A stretch of 64,000 nucleotides of DNA from Turicibacter faecis (GTDB taxonomy: Bacteria > Bacillota_I > Bacilli_A > MOL361 > Turicibacteraceae): positions 2,250,001 through 2,314,000 of the forward strand of contig NZ_AP028127.1 in assembly GCF_037076425.1 (NCBI RefSeq). Direction: 5' to 3'. Shown one piece after another: positions 11,901-22,000 of the stretch. The notes beneath the pieces were generated by a model. It saw only the letters and a program-made list of their open reading frames with translations, was not told the DNA's origin and did not search any database. Every line of letters starts with the position of its first letter. Positions within the stretch are counted from its first letter, which is position 1. The position numbers and the translations under genes are program-made.

Positions 11901-12664
11901 ATCTCACAATACTCGTTGTAAGTTGACTCTAAAATTTCATGAAAACGTCCACTTTCAAACGTTACGTTTTGAAGAACCGTTTCAAAGGTCGTATGACGAC
12001 AATGGTCAGACCAATAAGTATCAAGCACCTTTAATTCAGTTTCTGTCGGATTTCGGTGTTCTTTTCGACAAAAATACGCTTGAATTAACTTGATATCATC
12101 TAAAGTCATCGCCATATTATGTTCGTGTAAAAATTGATCTAATTGCTCATCATTATAATCGATAAAACCTAGATGAATTTGTACATCTTCAATCTCAACT
12201 GACTCATCTAATTTCAAAGGAGAATCCATATCCTTTTCACGCATTTCAATCGGATTAATATAGTAATGTTTAATTTTTTCTAAATCCTCGTTAGAAGTAT
12301 CTTCATCTAGAAGAATTACTTTACCACTTTTAACACGAACTTCGTCATTTCCTGTTAAAAGTTGAATACACTGCATAGCAGAGTCGGCACGTTGATCATA
12401 TTGTCCCGGTAAAAATTCAACAGCAAAGTAAACCTTATTTTCTAGATCTAATGTCTCGCTAACCACATCCGTTACTTTTTCAGACAAAACATTTTGTTTC
12501 GTCACTTCTAATTGTTGATCATTAATATTAAACACGTCGTACACATTAACAATACGAACATTTTTTAATGCAAGGTGCAAGTTCTCGTTCAACTCATGCG
12601 CTAAGCTCATAGCTTCCGTTGCGTAACTCTCTTTCTTTTCTACATAAACGCGATACTGACTCAT
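8957..12664 (-). CDS. purL: Phosphoribosylformylglycinamidine synthase, large single-chain form
   Basis: This 1235-residue enzyme converts FGAR to FGAM. It is the fused form in which the glutaminase domain is part of the chain. Bacillus instead makes separate PurS, PurQ and small PurL, and none of those genes is present here. The central synthase domains include YWSDHCRHTTFET near residue 220 and FKNETHNHPTEIEPFGGA near 315. The C-terminal class I glutaminase has the nucleophile Cys in LILGICNGFQAL and a His in MGHSERMGDQI. The length and this lineage fit the clade II type known from streptococci and clostridia. Confidence 0.96.
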   Translation of the reverse strand: MSQYRVYVEKKESYATEAMSLAHELNENLHLALKNVRIVNVYDVFNINDQQLEVTKQNVLSEKVTDVVSETLDLENKVYFAVEFLPGQYDQRADSAMQCIQLLTGNDEVRVKSGKVILLDEDTSNEDLEKIKHYYINPIEMREKDMDSPLKLDESVEIEDVQIHLGFIDYNDEQLDQFLHEHNMAMTLDDIKLIQAYFCRKEHRNPTETELKVLDTYWSDHCRHTTFETVLQNVTFESGRFHEILESTYNEYCEMRQRVHHNRKPMTLMDMATISMKEQGRLGLLKDLEVSDEINACSIFIDVDVDGVIEPWLLMFKNETHNHPTEIEPFGGASTCIGGAIRDPLSGRSYVYQAMRISGGANILETIEETMEGKLPQQVISKRSADGNSSYGNQIGLATTFVREIYHEGYKAKHMEVGAVVGAVKASDVRREKPQAGDIIVLLGGRTGRDGIGGATGSSKAHTKTSIQTASSEVQKGNAPTERKIQRLFRNGEVTRLIKKCNDFGAGGVCVAIGELADGLEIDLNKVPVKYEGLNGTELAVSESQERMAVLIDPKDLDTFIGFATEENLEATVVAKVTDTNRLVMYWNDKVIVNLSREFLDTNGARQYMDVKVVTPKEEDPFASKIEGETIKEKFLNNLRQPNVASLQGMVEMFDATIGGTSVLMPYGGKYQLTETEGSVHKIPLRHGVTNTVSMLTHGYNPDITTWSPFHGAAYAVIESIARIIALGGKWQGIRFSFQEYFRRLGQDPENWGQPFAALLGSIYVQQGFNLPAIGGKDSMSGSFGDLHVPPTLISFAVQTEKASKVLSPEFKEVDNYIYLIKHNPTKDLMPNIEQLKENYNFIYDMVTLGHIKSAFSIKQGGIAEAIAKMSFGNKIGASIKTGYDLFNIDFGSIIVETDRPLLFEHAHLLGKTTKDPLIIVNQEVLTIDECLAAWQGKFEHVYPIASSSSEKMVQTVDYTNRHIKTSPLGATPQVFLPVFPGTNCEYDTARAFERAGAQTIIDVFGNQNHQDIESSIERMVKHIDQSQILMLSGGFSAGDEPDGSGKFITSVLMNERIRESVEGLLERDGLILGICNGFQALIKSGLLPYGKFNQVTEDSPTLVKNDINRHLSKIVRTRIASNKSPWLSQTEVGAIHNVAISHGEGKFVANDKMIKQLIENGQIATQYIDLNNQATMDGIYNPNGSIMAIEGITSPDGRILGKMGHSERMGDQIFKNVPGDYDQLIFESGVKYFK

Positions 12665-12680
12665 TTCTCATCCTCATCCT

Positions 12681-13811
12681 TTACTTGGGAAAATTATTTA
12701 AAAATTGATTAACCTGTTCTAATACTGTTGCTTCACACGGATTAACAAACGTGAGGTGCCCCATTTTACGATTTCTTTTTGCTTCTGCTTTTCCATAAAG
12801 ATGAAGTTTAGCCTCTGAAAACTCGGGCTTTTTCCACATCTCTAACGCATAATCTACATGTTGGCCTAGAAGATTTAACATCGTCGCAGATTTAATTAAT
12901 TGTGGTTTGATCAAAGGCAATCCACAAATGGCACGAATATGTTGTTCAAATTGAGAAACATTACACGCATCAATCGTATAATGACCTGAATTATGAGGGC
13001 GTGGAGCTAACTCATTAATAATAAGCTCATCTCCTACAACAAACATCTCAATCGCAAGTGTTCCCACAAAGTCTAATTTCTCAATTAATGTTTTTCCAAT
13101 TTCCTCTGCTTGTAATTGTTGACGTTTATCTATTCGGGCAGGCACAACACTTAAGTGCAAAATATGATTGTGATGAATATTTTCAACAATCGGAAAAACC
13201 TCAACTTGTTTGTTCGTTCCCCGCGTCACAATAACTGAAATTTCTTTTGTAAATGGAACAAAACCTTCTAAAATACAAGGTTGAGTCGCTACAACGGATT
13301 GGACATTTTCTAAATCTAAATCAGACTTTAATGTCCATTGGCCTTTTCCATCATAACCTCCACTTACTGTTTTAAGAATACATGGGTAACCAATATTTAA
13401 CACTGCCTGCTTTAATTCATCGACTCCTTCTACTTTTTCATAAGGGGCCGTTTGAAACCCACACTTATTAATTGCTTTTTTTTCGATATACCTTTGTTGG
13501 GTCAACATTAAAGGACGCTCTCCCTGAGGTAAATACCCTCTAGCTTCTACCCTTTTAATTTGACTTCCATCAATATTTTCAAACTCATACGTGACAACAT
13601 CACTTAAATTTAATAACTCTATTAAAGCCTCTTCACAATCATAAGGGGCATTGATTTCATAATCAGCGATTTGAGCGAGGGGGCCATTTTTTGAAGGCTC
13701 CAACACCGCTATTTTATATCCCATTTGTTTTGCCGATATTGCCATCATTCGTCCAAGTTGCCCGCCACCAATAATCCCAATAGTAGCACCGGGTAAAATC
13801 ACTCTACTCAC
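12681..13811 (-). CDS. purK: N5-CAIR synthetase (ATP-grasp)
   Basis: PurK uses ATP and bicarbonate to carboxylate AIR to N5-CAIR, the substrate of PurE. The 376-residue ATP-grasp protein starts with the nucleotide-fold motif [12 protein letters not shown] and has the lid GGYDGKGQW near residue 150. The GTG at 13811 overlaps purE by eight bases. An alternative GTG at 13802 has AGGTGAG four bases upstream and would shorten the protein by three residues; this cannot be settled here. The pairing with PurE shows the bacterial two-step carboxylation route. Confidence 0.95.
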   Translation of the reverse strand: MSRVILPGATIGIIGGGQLGRMMAISAKQMGYKIAVLEPSKNGPLAQIADYEINAPYDCEEALIELLNLSDVVTYEFENIDGSQIKRVEARGYLPQGERPLMLTQQRYIEKKAINKCGFQTAPYEKVEGVDELKQAVLNIGYPCILKTVSGGYDGKGQWTLKSDLDLENVQSVVATQPCILEGFVPFTKEISVIVTRGTNKQVEVFPIVENIHHNHILHLSVVPARIDKRQQLQAEEIGKTLIEKLDFVGTLAIEMFVVGDELIINELAPRPHNSGHYTIDACNVSQFEQHIRAICGLPLIKPQLIKSATMLNLLGQHVDYALEMWKKPEFSEAKLHLYGKAEAKRNRKMGHLTFVNPCEATVLEQVNQFLNNFPK

Positions 13812-14316
13812 CTAGATCACTTTCCTTTAACACAGATTCCGTCATTTCTTCACGATATTCATCTAGCTTTTTTGTAATCGTAGCGTTACTTGTACTCAAA
13901 ATAGAAGCTGCAAGCAATCCCGCATTTTTCGCACCTGCTTTACCGATTGCAACAGTGGCAACTGGAATTCCTCCAGGCATTTGAACGATTGAAAGAAGCG
14001 AATCTATCCCATTTAACGTTCTAGACTGAACAGGAACACCGATAACAGGAAGTGTCGTTTTAGCTGCAACCATTCCAGGTAAGTGAGCAGCTCCTCCTGC
14101 TCCAGCAATAATCACCTTAATCCCTCTTTCTCGCGCAAGTTCAGCATATTCGAACATTTTATCTGGCGTACGATGAGCGGATACAACGTGTGCCTCATAT
14201 GAAATTTGCAATTCGTCCAATACTTTCATCGACTCTTGCATCGTTTCTAAATCGGATTTACTACCCATGATAATTCCAACTAATGGTTTACTTGAAATTT
14301 CATAAATTCTCTCCAT
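13804..14316 (-). CDS. purE: N5-CAIR mutase, class I PurE
   Basis: PurE moves the carboxylate of N5-CAIR to C4 to give CAIR. The 170-residue protein has the class I motifs [12 protein letters not shown] and [13 protein letters not shown], plus the glycine-rich [11 protein letters not shown]. The ATG at 14316 has GGAGG about eight bases upstream. It follows fhs after 126 bases and overlaps purK. Confidence 0.96.
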   Translation of the reverse strand: MERIYEISSKPLVGIIMGSKSDLETMQESMKVLDELQISYEAHVVSAHRTPDKMFEYAELARERGIKVIIAGAGGAAHLPGMVAAKTTLPVIGVPVQSRTLNGIDSLLSIVQMPGGIPVATVAIGKAGAKNAGLLAASILSTSNATITKKLDEYREEMTESVLKESDLGE

Positions 14317-14371
14317 AAGTTTTTTCCTCCAAACTAGATCAAAACTCTATCCTTATATTTATTAAGTTAGA

Positions 14372-14400
14372 AGGAGGGAACCGTTAGCCCCGTTCCTTCC
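14372..14400 (-). other. Hairpin between fhs and purE
   Basis: A 9-base inverted repeat (GGAGGGAAC on the plus strand pairing with GTTCCTTCC, one wobble) lies in the fhs-purE gap. On the transcribed minus strand the stem has one A-C mismatch and only a short TTCT tail. It may act as a weak attenuator or mRNA stabiliser between fhs and the pur genes rather than a full terminator. Confidence 0.35.
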
Positions 14401-14442
14401 TATTTTAACCTCAAAATATATCGAGCGGATGCTTATTACTCT

Positions 14443-16104
14443 CTAGAATAATCCGACACATTCTCCCTCTGGCGTCACATCCATTTTAAGTGCAGCTGGT
14501 TGTTTTGGTAAGCCTGGCATCGTTAATACATTTCCTGTTAAACATACAATAAACCCTGCACCTGCCGAAATGCGAATTTCACGAATCGTAATATCAAAGT
14601 TTGTTGGACGTCCTAATACCTTTGGATCATCGCTTAACGAAACTGGTGTTTTAGCCATGCATACTAGGAAATCTTCATAACCTAACTCTTTAATTTTTTG
14701 AAGTTGATTTTTAGCTTCATCTGTATAAACAACTCCACGAGCTCCGTAAATGTTTTTTGCAATAGTTAAAATTTTGTCCTCTAACTTTGCCTCACGCTCA
14801 TATAAAACTTTAAATGTTTGGTCATTATTCTCAACTAATTCAATAACACGATTAGCTAACTCCTTAGCACCTGCTCCACCATTTAACCAAACGTTAGCAA
14901 TCTCGCATGGGTGGTTATTTTCCTCACACCATTTTTTTAGGAATTCTAATTCTGCTTCTGTATCGTGAGTAAACTGATTCACGGCAACCACATACGGTAA
15001 GTTGAATTTTTGAATAGAGTCGATATGTTTCGCTAAATTTTCAATTCCTTTTGCTAATGCCTCAACATTTTCTTCTTTTAAATTGTCGTATTCTACCCCA
15101 CCATGCATTTTTAACGCACGAACTGTCGCAACAATAACAACACAATCAGGTGTTAATTTACCTTCACGACATTTAATATCTAAGAACTTTTCAGCACCTA
15201 AGTCAGCACCAAAACCAGCTTCAGTTACAACATATTCCCCTAATTTTAACGCCGTTTTAGTCGCAATAATTGAGTTACATCCGTGGGCAATGTTTGCAAA
15301 TGGACCTCCATGAACAATTGCAGGTGTATTTTCACACGTTTGAACTAAATTTGGCTTTAAAGCATCCTTTAATAACATCGTAATCGCACCTTGGATTTTT
15401 AAATCCTTCACAAATACCGGTTGATCATTTTTTGTATACGCAACAATAATGTTACCAATTCTTTCTTTTAAATCCTCTAAACTAGTTGCCAAACATAAAA
15501 CAGCCATAATTTCAGAAGCAACAGTAATATTAAATCCATCTTTACGTTCAATTCCATTAACATGTGACCCTTGTCCAATTGTAATTTCACGTAACGTACG
15601 ATCATTTAAATCTAGGCAACGTTTAAACACAATTTTGGTTGGATCAATCTCACATTCATTTCCTTGATAAATATGATTATCTAACAAAGCACAGATGGCA
15701 TTATTAGCACTTGTAATAGCGTGAATATCACCAGTAAAATGCAAATTCAAATCTTCCATCGGTAACACTTGAGAGTAACCCCCACCAGCTGCTCCACCTT
15801 TTAGTCCCATAACCGGTCCTAATGATGGTTCACGTAAAGCAATCACAGACTGTTTGCCAACATGATAGAAACCTTGTCCTAATCCAACTGTCATCGTTGT
15901 TTTTCCTTCACCAGCTTTCGTTGGACTAATCGCTGTCACTAAGACCAACTTTCCATCTTTACGTTGATTATTCATGACACTTAAATCAATTTTAGCTTTA
16001 TATTTACCGTAGCACTCAATATCATCTAAGATATTTAGTTCCTCCGCAATTGTTGTAATCGGTTTTAATTCAATCTCTTTAGCAATTTGTAAGTCGTTTT
16101 TCAT
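14443..16104 (-). CDS. fhs: Formate-tetrahydrofolate ligase
   Basis: Fhs makes 10-formyl-THF from formate, THF and ATP. The ATG at 16104 has AAGGAG ten bases upstream and gives 553 residues, the usual length; an in-frame extension further upstream lacks a ribosome site. The P-loop region is [19 protein letters not shown] near residue 55, and [15 protein letters not shown] and [11 protein letters not shown] are typical family stretches. As first gene behind the guanine riboswitch it appears co-regulated with purine synthesis, where PurN and PurH use its product. Pyruvate formate-lyase at 40.9 kb could supply the formate. Confidence 0.96.
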   Translation of the reverse strand: MKNDLQIAKEIELKPITTIAEELNILDDIECYGKYKAKIDLSVMNNQRKDGKLVLVTAISPTKAGEGKTTMTVGLGQGFYHVGKQSVIALREPSLGPVMGLKGGAAGGGYSQVLPMEDLNLHFTGDIHAITSANNAICALLDNHIYQGNECEIDPTKIVFKRCLDLNDRTLREITIGQGSHVNGIERKDGFNITVASEIMAVLCLATSLEDLKERIGNIIVAYTKNDQPVFVKDLKIQGAITMLLKDALKPNLVQTCENTPAIVHGGPFANIAHGCNSIIATKTALKLGEYVVTEAGFGADLGAEKFLDIKCREGKLTPDCVVIVATVRALKMHGGVEYDNLKEENVEALAKGIENLAKHIDSIQKFNLPYVVAVNQFTHDTEAELEFLKKWCEENNHPCEIANVWLNGGAGAKELANRVIELVENNDQTFKVLYEREAKLEDKILTIAKNIYGARGVVYTDEAKNQLQKIKELGYEDFLVCMAKTPVSLSDDPKVLGRPTNFDITIREIRISAGAGFIVCLTGNVLTMPGLPKQPAALKMDVTPEGECVGLF

Positions 16105-16184
16105 TTTAAATACACTCCTTTTCACATCATAAGAAACTGCCCTACCCATTTAGAATAAACAATATCGGTCAAAACATAAACAAA

Positions 16185-16215
16185 AGGCACCTCTAGCTAA
16201 GAACTAAAGGTGCCT
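16185..16215 (-). terminator. Riboswitch-controlled terminator before fhs
   Basis: The stem AGGCACCT/AGGTGCCT with a 15-base loop is followed on the minus strand by TTTTGTTT. It lies between the guanine aptamer and fhs. Its 5' arm can also pair with the 3' strand of aptamer helix P1 (AAGGTTGC, one bulge). This is the arrangement expected when guanine binding favours the terminator. Confidence 0.8.
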
Positions 16216-16328
16216 AAAACATTACATAAGTTTTAAAAATTCTCCCCTGGATAAAAAGCATTAACTCTACTTCATCCTGTATTAACGAATTTTCATTGTT
16301 TCTTCAACTTATTTAACTTTATTTTATG

Positions 16329-16404
16329 CAACCTTCATAGTCCCTAATTTTACGGTAAGGGGTAGAAACTTTCGAACCATATTATCGATGATATATGAAT
16401 GTTG
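16329..16404 (-). promoter_or_regulatory. Purine riboswitch, guanine type
   Basis: The minus strand carries the purine aptamer core. P1 is CAACATTCATA pairing with TATGAAGGTTG (one mismatch). Loop L2 contains AATATGG, the J2/3 junction is AAGTTTCTACC, and loop L3 is CCGTAAA. J3/1 reads GACTAT: the C at the ligand-pairing position marks guanine rather than adenine specificity, by the rule established for this class. It lies in the leader of fhs-purEKLCFMNHD, ahead of an intrinsic terminator, so it should be an off-switch for purine synthesis. Confidence 0.93.
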
Positions 16405-16421
16405 TAATATTTATTCAATTA

Positions 16422-16488
16422 AAAAGACTAAAAAACATACACGTTAAAAAACGCAATTAACCCTTATGCCTTTTAGTCTCTTTATTAA
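16422..16488 (-). other. Long imperfect hairpin upstream of the riboswitch
   Basis: The minus strand has AAAGAGACTAAAA and, about 40 bases later, TTTTAGTCTTTTT, which can pair over 13 positions with one wobble, and a T-rich 3' side. It overlaps the end of the small leader ORF at 16457. It may be an additional attenuator hairpin; the loop is long, so this is tentative. Confidence 0.35.
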
Positions 16489-16555
16489 TATTGTATTGAG
16501 GACATGATAAAATTGTCTGCTTTTTCTTTACTTTTCGAATATACATACAATTCAT
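16457..16555 (-). CDS. Small leader ORF, 32 residues
   Basis: ATG at 16555 has a strong TAGGAGGTCA ribosome site eight bases upstream and opens a 32-codon frame (MNCMYIRKVKKKQ...) ending in TAA. The peptide is lysine-rich with two cysteines and matches nothing I recognise. It lies between the promoter at 16609 and the guanine riboswitch. It would therefore be the first translated item on the pur transcript. It could be a leader peptide, or a chance ORF with a good ribosome site. Confidence 0.45.
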   Translation of the reverse strand: MNCMYIRKVKKKQTILSCPQYNINKETKRHKG

Positions 16556-16608
16556 CCCAATGACCTCCTACAAATTTTTTCATTTAATAACAAAATATTT
16601 ACAATTGA

Positions 16609-16637
16609 ATTATAAACCAATTATTTGAAAATATCAA
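16609..16637 (-). promoter_or_regulatory. Sigma-A promoter of the fhs-pur operon
   Basis: On the minus strand TTGATA (16637-16632) and TATAAT (16614-16609) are separated by exactly 17 bases, close to perfect consensus. The transcript would contain the small ORF, the riboswitch and the fhs-pur genes. No PurBox-like inverted pair of CGAA motifs was seen around it. Confidence 0.85.
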
Positions 16638-16740
16638 TCATAATTTTCAAAATAACTCTATATTGTTTACCTAATCCATCCATTTTATTCTCCCACAACA
16701 TGATTTTTCCGTTATTCATTCATTATATTATTTTTTGTAG

Positions 16741-16769
16741 TTGCACGCTACTACCAATTATGCTATCAT
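16741..16769 (+). promoter_or_regulatory. Sigma-A promoter of guaB
   Basis: TTGCAC (16741-16746), a 17-base spacer and TATCAT (16764-16769), preceded by TGC as an extended -10. The start would lie about 75 bases before the guaB ATG. No purine aptamer occurs in this short leader. Confidence 0.7.
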
Positions 16770-16848
16770 GTTTACAAATTTAACAAGGCACACAAAATAT
16801 ACTATGCACGCCGAGGACATAAAATAACCAACTATAGGAGGACCTACT

Positions 16849-18324
16849 ATGAATTCATTAAACGGAAAGGTTGTTTCAACAGGATTAACATTTGATGATG
16901 TATTGTTAATCCCTCAAAGAAGTGAAGTATTACCTAAAGATGTATCGTTAAAAACAAAATTAACACGTCAAATCGAATTAAATGTTCCTATCATCTCTTC
17001 AGCGATGGATACAGTCACTGAATCTCGTTTAGCAATCGCCCTGGCTCATCAAGGAGGAGTTGGATTTATCCACAAAAACATGACAATCACTGAACAGGCC
17101 GAAGAAGTGCGTCGTGTTAAACTTTATCAAAACGGAATGATTTCAGACCCAGTAACACTTTTAGAGGATGTAACACTTGAAGAAGCTAACGAGAAATGTA
17201 AACATTATAAAGTATCTGGATTCCCAGTTGTCGATGAATTTGGAATTTTAAAAGGAATCGTAACAAATCGTGACTTAAAATATCGTAATAACCATACCTT
17301 AAAAGTTAGTGAAGTTATGACAGGACGCGATAAGTTAGTGACTGCCCCTATCGGAATCACTTTAGATGAGGCAAAAGAAATCCTTATGAACCATCGCATC
17401 GAAAAACTACCTCTAATCGACGAAAATGGAGTCTTACGTGGACTAATCACTATCAAAGATATTGATAAAACAATGTCGTATCCTAATAGCTGTAAGGACG
17501 AACATGGACGATTACGTTGTGGTGCTGCAGTTGGAATTGGTTTAGACACAATGGAACGTGTATCAGCTTTAGTCAATGCCGGTGTAGACGTTATTACGGT
17601 AGACTCAGCGCACGGTCACTCATTAGGAGTTATTAACACAGTTCGTCAAATCAAAGAAGCTTTCCCACAATTACAAGTAATCGGTGGAAACATCGTCACA
17701 CCTGAAGCTGCTAAGGACTTAATCGCTGCGGGTGCTGATGCTGTAAAAGTAGGAATCGGTCCGGGATCAATCTGTACAACTCGCGTCGTAGCTGGTGTAG
17801 GTGTACCTCAAATTTCAGCTGTAAACGACGTTTACGAATACTGTAAAACTGTAGGGGTTCCAGTAATTGCAGATGGTGGATTAAAACTAAGTGGAGACTT
17901 TGTTAAAGCAATTGCTGCGGGTGCTGACTGCGCTATGTTTGGTGGATTATTCGCCGGATGTGAGGAGGCTCCTGGAGAAGAGATTTTATATAATGGACGT
18001 CGCTATAAAACTTATGTAGGAATGGGATCTTTAGCTGCTATGAAACGTGGATCAAGTGATCGCTACTTCCAAGGAAAGCAACAAGAAGCTAAAAAGTTAG
18101 TACCTGAAGGAATCGAAGCCCGTGTTCCGTATAAAGGTAAATTAGAAGATGTAATCTATCAATTATGTGGTGGATTACGTGCAGGAATGGGTTACTGTGG
18201 AACAGCAACTATTGAGGAATTAAAAACAAATGCTAAATTTGTTCGTATTACCAATGCGGGTCTACGAGAATCACATCCACATGATGTTGAAATCACACAA
18301 GAAGCACCTAACTATCAAAAATAA
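16849..18324 (+). CDS. guaB: IMP dehydrogenase
   Basis: GuaB oxidises IMP to XMP with NAD, the first step toward GMP. The 491-residue protein has the barrel core interrupted by two CBS domains (about residues 95-205). The catalytic cysteine lies in [17 protein letters not shown] near 305 and the flap motif is GSSDRYFQ. The ATG follows TAGGAGGACC. It is transcribed away from the pur operon and sits opposite it, so IMP production and its guanine branch are adjacent but separately controlled. Confidence 0.97.
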   Translation: MNSLNGKVVSTGLTFDDVLLIPQRSEVLPKDVSLKTKLTRQIELNVPIISSAMDTVTESRLAIALAHQGGVGFIHKNMTITEQAEEVRRVKLYQNGMISDPVTLLEDVTLEEANEKCKHYKVSGFPVVDEFGILKGIVTNRDLKYRNNHTLKVSEVMTGRDKLVTAPIGITLDEAKEILMNHRIEKLPLIDENGVLRGLITIKDIDKTMSYPNSCKDEHGRLRCGAAVGIGLDTMERVSALVNAGVDVITVDSAHGHSLGVINTVRQIKEAFPQLQVIGGNIVTPEAAKDLIAAGADAVKVGIGPGSICTTRVVAGVGVPQISAVNDVYEYCKTVGVPVIADGGLKLSGDFVKAIAAGADCAMFGGLFAGCEEAPGEEILYNGRRYKTYVGMGSLAAMKRGSSDRYFQGKQQEAKKLVPEGIEARVPYKGKLEDVIYQLCGGLRAGMGYCGTATIEELKTNAKFVRITNAGLRESHPHDVEITQEAPNYQK

Positions 18325-18357
18325 AAAAAGAGTGTGGATAATCCACACTCTTTTTTT
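18323..18357 (+). terminator. guaB terminator
   Basis: A near-perfect 17-base stem around GAGTGTGGAT with a one-base centre and seven Ts follows the guaB stop directly. Confidence 0.9.
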
Positions 18358-18408
18358 GACCATAAATTAATAAAACAAAATCATTTCATAAAATTTATCA
18401 TGAATTTT

Positions 18409-18445
18409 AAAGGACATTAGCTTTTAATCAAAGTTAATGTCCTTT
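18409..18445 (-). terminator. spoVT terminator
   Basis: AAAGGACATTA pairs perfectly with TAATGTCCTTT across a 15-base loop, just after the spoVT stop on the minus strand. The tail TTTAAAATT is T-rich. Confidence 0.75.
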
Positions 18446-18451
18446 TCTTTA

Positions 18452-18991
18452 TTATCCCTCTAAATATTTTCCTAAGAAGGCTGTTGCAATTTTAGCGCTA
18501 TTAATATCTAATTCATTAACGAATTCATCTTCTTCAGTTCCAACTAAAATAACGGCACCTAAGCTATCACCATTTGAAATAATAGGAACCATAACAAATG
18601 AACGTTCTGTTGTCTCACCGTCTACGATTTCTAACACTTCTTTTCCTTCAGCAATTTTAGAGGTACGATTTTCAATCATATCGCTTAAAGGACGGCTTAC
18701 TCGGCGATTTAAATATTGTTTTCTAATTTCACCCGAAGCAGCAATAATATCTTCGCGATCAACAATTAAAACACCTTTTTTAGTTGAACCTTGTACTGCA
18801 TCTGCATATTGTTGAGCAAAAGCAGAAATATCTGCAATAGGAGAATATTTTTTTAAAACGACCTCTCCTGATTGATTAACGAAAATTTCTAAAGAATCCC
18901 CTTCACGAATACGCATTGTTCTACGAATTTCTTTTGGTATTACAACTCGACCTAAATCATCTATACGACGTACGACTCCTGTAGCTTTCAT
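18452..18991 (-). CDS. spoVT: Stage V sporulation regulator, AbrB-like with GAF domain
   Basis: SpoVT is a DNA-binding regulator of late forespore genes under sigma-G. The N-terminal AbrB/MazE-type swapped-hairpin domain reads VVRRIDDLGRVVIPKEIRRT, nearly as in Bacillus, and the rest is the GAF-like domain. Start at the ATG 18991 (MKATGVVRR, 179 residues) matches the family. A TTG three codons earlier is closer to GTGAGG, so the exact start is not certain. It lies after mfd's end with 58 bases between, in an arrangement known from Bacillus. Confidence 0.93.
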   Translation of the reverse strand: MKATGVVRRIDDLGRVVIPKEIRRTMRIREGDSLEIFVNQSGEVVLKKYSPIADISAFAQQYADAVQGSTKKGVLIVDREDIIAASGEIRKQYLNRRVSRPLSDMIENRTSKIAEGKEVLEIVDGETTERSFVMVPIISNGDSLGAVILVGTEEDEFVNELDINSAKIATAFLGKYLEG

Positions 18992-19049
18992 CTTTCTCAA
19001 AACCTCACTTTCGGATTATCTAACATTAGTTTTTATGTTTTTTTATAAA

Positions 19050-22000
19050 TTATACCTTTTTTACATTATTTTTGAATCTTTCAAAATCTTTAAAGAGGTC
19101 CAATGCATATTCGAACCATTGTAATCTTTTTACAACAGGTAAATCAAAAATAATATTGATTCTTCCCTCTTTGTAAGCTAAGCGAATCATTGAACCAATC
19201 TTATGAACAGCCTCAAATAGCTTCTGTCCATTAATATCTTGTGTAATTTCTTCCTTTAATATGAATTCTATCGTATTTTTAGTCGATTTTGTTTTTTCAA
19301 TATATCCTTCTGTTAAGTTTTTTAAATAAGTTAAATCAATTAAATACTTAACCTCATCAGGAAAATCTCCAAAACGGTCAATTAATTCATCGATAATATC
19401 ATTATAAGAATGATCATTGGTAATTTTTTTAATTTTTTGATAAATTTCTATTTTTGTTGATTCATCACTAATATAAAAGTCTGGTATATAGGCATCGACT
19501 TTCGTAGGAAAGTCAAACTCTACCTTTGGTACTTCAAATGAAGCGACTTCAAAATCGCTACCTTCTCTAGCATGAACGACTGCTTCACTTAATAATTGGG
19601 TATATAAATCTAATCCGACCGTGTCAATAAACCCATATTGCTTCGCACCTAACATATCTCCGGCTCCCCGTATCGCCAAATCACGCATTGCAATTTTAAA
19701 ACCTGATCCTAATTCAGTAAATTCCTTAATTGTCTGTAACCTTTTTTCAGCATTTTCAGTCAACACCTTATTTCGTGGGTACATACAATAAGCATAAGCA
19801 ATCCGATCACTACGACCCACACGCCCTCTTAACTGATAAAGTTGTGATAATCCTAGGCGATATGCATCAGAGATAAGCAGTGTATTTGCATTAGGTATAT
19901 CGATCCCTGTTTCAATAATCGTTGTACAAACTAAAACATTAAATTTCTTTTCTTCAAAATCTGCCATTGTTTGTTCAAGCTGCTCTTTACTCATTTGACC
20001 ATGTGCATATTCTACAACTGCATCTGGAACTAATTTTTGTATTTTCGCAGCCCGCTTCTCTATATCAGATACTCTATTATACAAATAGAATACTTGTCCA
20101 TCCCTCGCCAATTCACGCTCAATCGCATCTCGTATAACCCCATCGTGTTCCTCTAAAACATAAGTTTGTACAGGATAACGATTCATCGGGGGAGTTTCAA
20201 TCAGCGATAAACTTCTAATTCCAATCATCGACATCTGTAATGTTCTTGGAATGGGTGTTGCAGTCAGCGTTAAGACGTCAACTTCAGTTTTAAACTCTTT
20301 GATTTTTTCCTTATGTTCAACCCCGAAGCGTTGCTCTTCATCAATAATCAAAAGTCCTAAATCTTTAAAAATAACATCTTTTGATAAAATCCGATGAGTT
20401 CCGACAACGATATTTATTTTACCACTTTTTATACTTTCTAGCAATTCCTGTTGTTCTTTTACTGAAATATATCTGTTCAGTAAGCCCACCTTGACATCAA
20501 AATCCCGAAAGCGCGAAACAAATGATTCATAATGTTGTTTAGACAAAATGGTTGTGGGTGCCAAATAAGCAACCTGTTTACCATCTTGAACGGCCTTAAA
20601 GGCTGCTCGCATCGCAACTTCCGTTTTACCATAACCTACATCCCCAATTAACAAGCGATCCATTGGATGTGGGGCTTCCATATCTTCCTTAATTTCACTT
20701 GCAGCTCTTAATTGATCGTCAGTCTCCACGTATGGAAAGGCATTTTCAAAGGCATGTTGTTCAATCGTGTCTTTCGCAAAAGCGTAACCCGGAAGATGTT
20801 CCCTTTTGGCGTAGATTTTAATCAACTTATCCGCAATATCTTTAACGGTCTTCTTAACTTTAGATTTCGTTTTCTCCCACTCGGATGTCCCTAATTTGTT
20901 AATTTTCGGCTTGGCTCCCTCGGAACCTACATATTTCTGAACCATCTGAATTTTATCAATAGGAACATATAGCTTATCGTCCCCGCGATAGGCAATCATT
21001 AAAAAGTCTTTACGCGCTCCATTAGTTTCTAATGTTTCAATTCCAATGTACTGACCAATTCCGTGTTGAACATGAACGACATAATCTCCCAGTTGTAGTT
21101 CATTATAATCTTTCAATTTTTTTCCTTCTTTAAAGTTGCTCTTATACGCCGTAGATTTCTTACGCTTTGTATGGACCTCATAATCGGTGTAGACAACAAT
21201 ATGTGGCTCTAATAGTTCATATCCTACCGCCAAGCAATCACAAATAAGATGAATAGACCCTTCGCGAATCTCGTCAATGGTTGTAGGGAATGCTACACCA
21301 ACACCTAATTCATCCAAATAGTTCGCCAAATTATTCCGTGCTTCAACACTCGAAACAGCCACAAAAACCGTCGCGCCATTTTCTCTTAAACGTTTACATT
21401 CCTTAGCAAAGAATTCTAGTTGTCCATGAAACTCCGATACACTTTTCGTTGCCAATTTAACATGTTGGTCCAATTCCACATTAGGTAACGTACCAAGATG
21501 TTCAGATAAAAATAACTGATGAGCTACTGAAATGGTCGTGATAGGTTGATACAGATTTAACCCTTTGACTGTTTTTCCATTTTCAATCGCGCCTTCTTGC
21601 CAAGCTAACGCATCTTCATTCATATGCTCTTGATTTTCCAAAACACGGGCATAATCAATATAAATAACAAGCGGATTGTCTAAATAGGATAATAAAGTAT
21701 CCGGATCCTTATATAGAAGCGAAATATATTTATGCATTAATTCTAAATCCTGATGATTTTGAATTTTTTCGATATCTTGATAAATTCTCGCATATAACAT
21801 CTCTCGTGCTTCCCCATCCACAAGAGGTAACGTTTTGTTCAAAAGATCCTTTATGCTTGATTCAAAGGCCTTAATCTCCTGATCCGAATATACCAACTCA
21901 AAGGTTGGAACAATGACAGCCCGCTCAACTTTCTTTATCGAACGTTGTGTATCCGTTGTAAAATAGCGTATCGTGTCAATCTCATCGTCAAAAAATTCTA

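Larger units (their letters stand above)
16105..16848. other. Regulatory gap between fhs and guaB
   Basis: This 744-base gap contains, on the minus strand, the pur promoter, the leader ORF, an imperfect hairpin, the guanine aptamer and its terminator. On the plus strand it contains only the guaB promoter and ribosome site. No other gene was seen. Confidence 0.8.
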
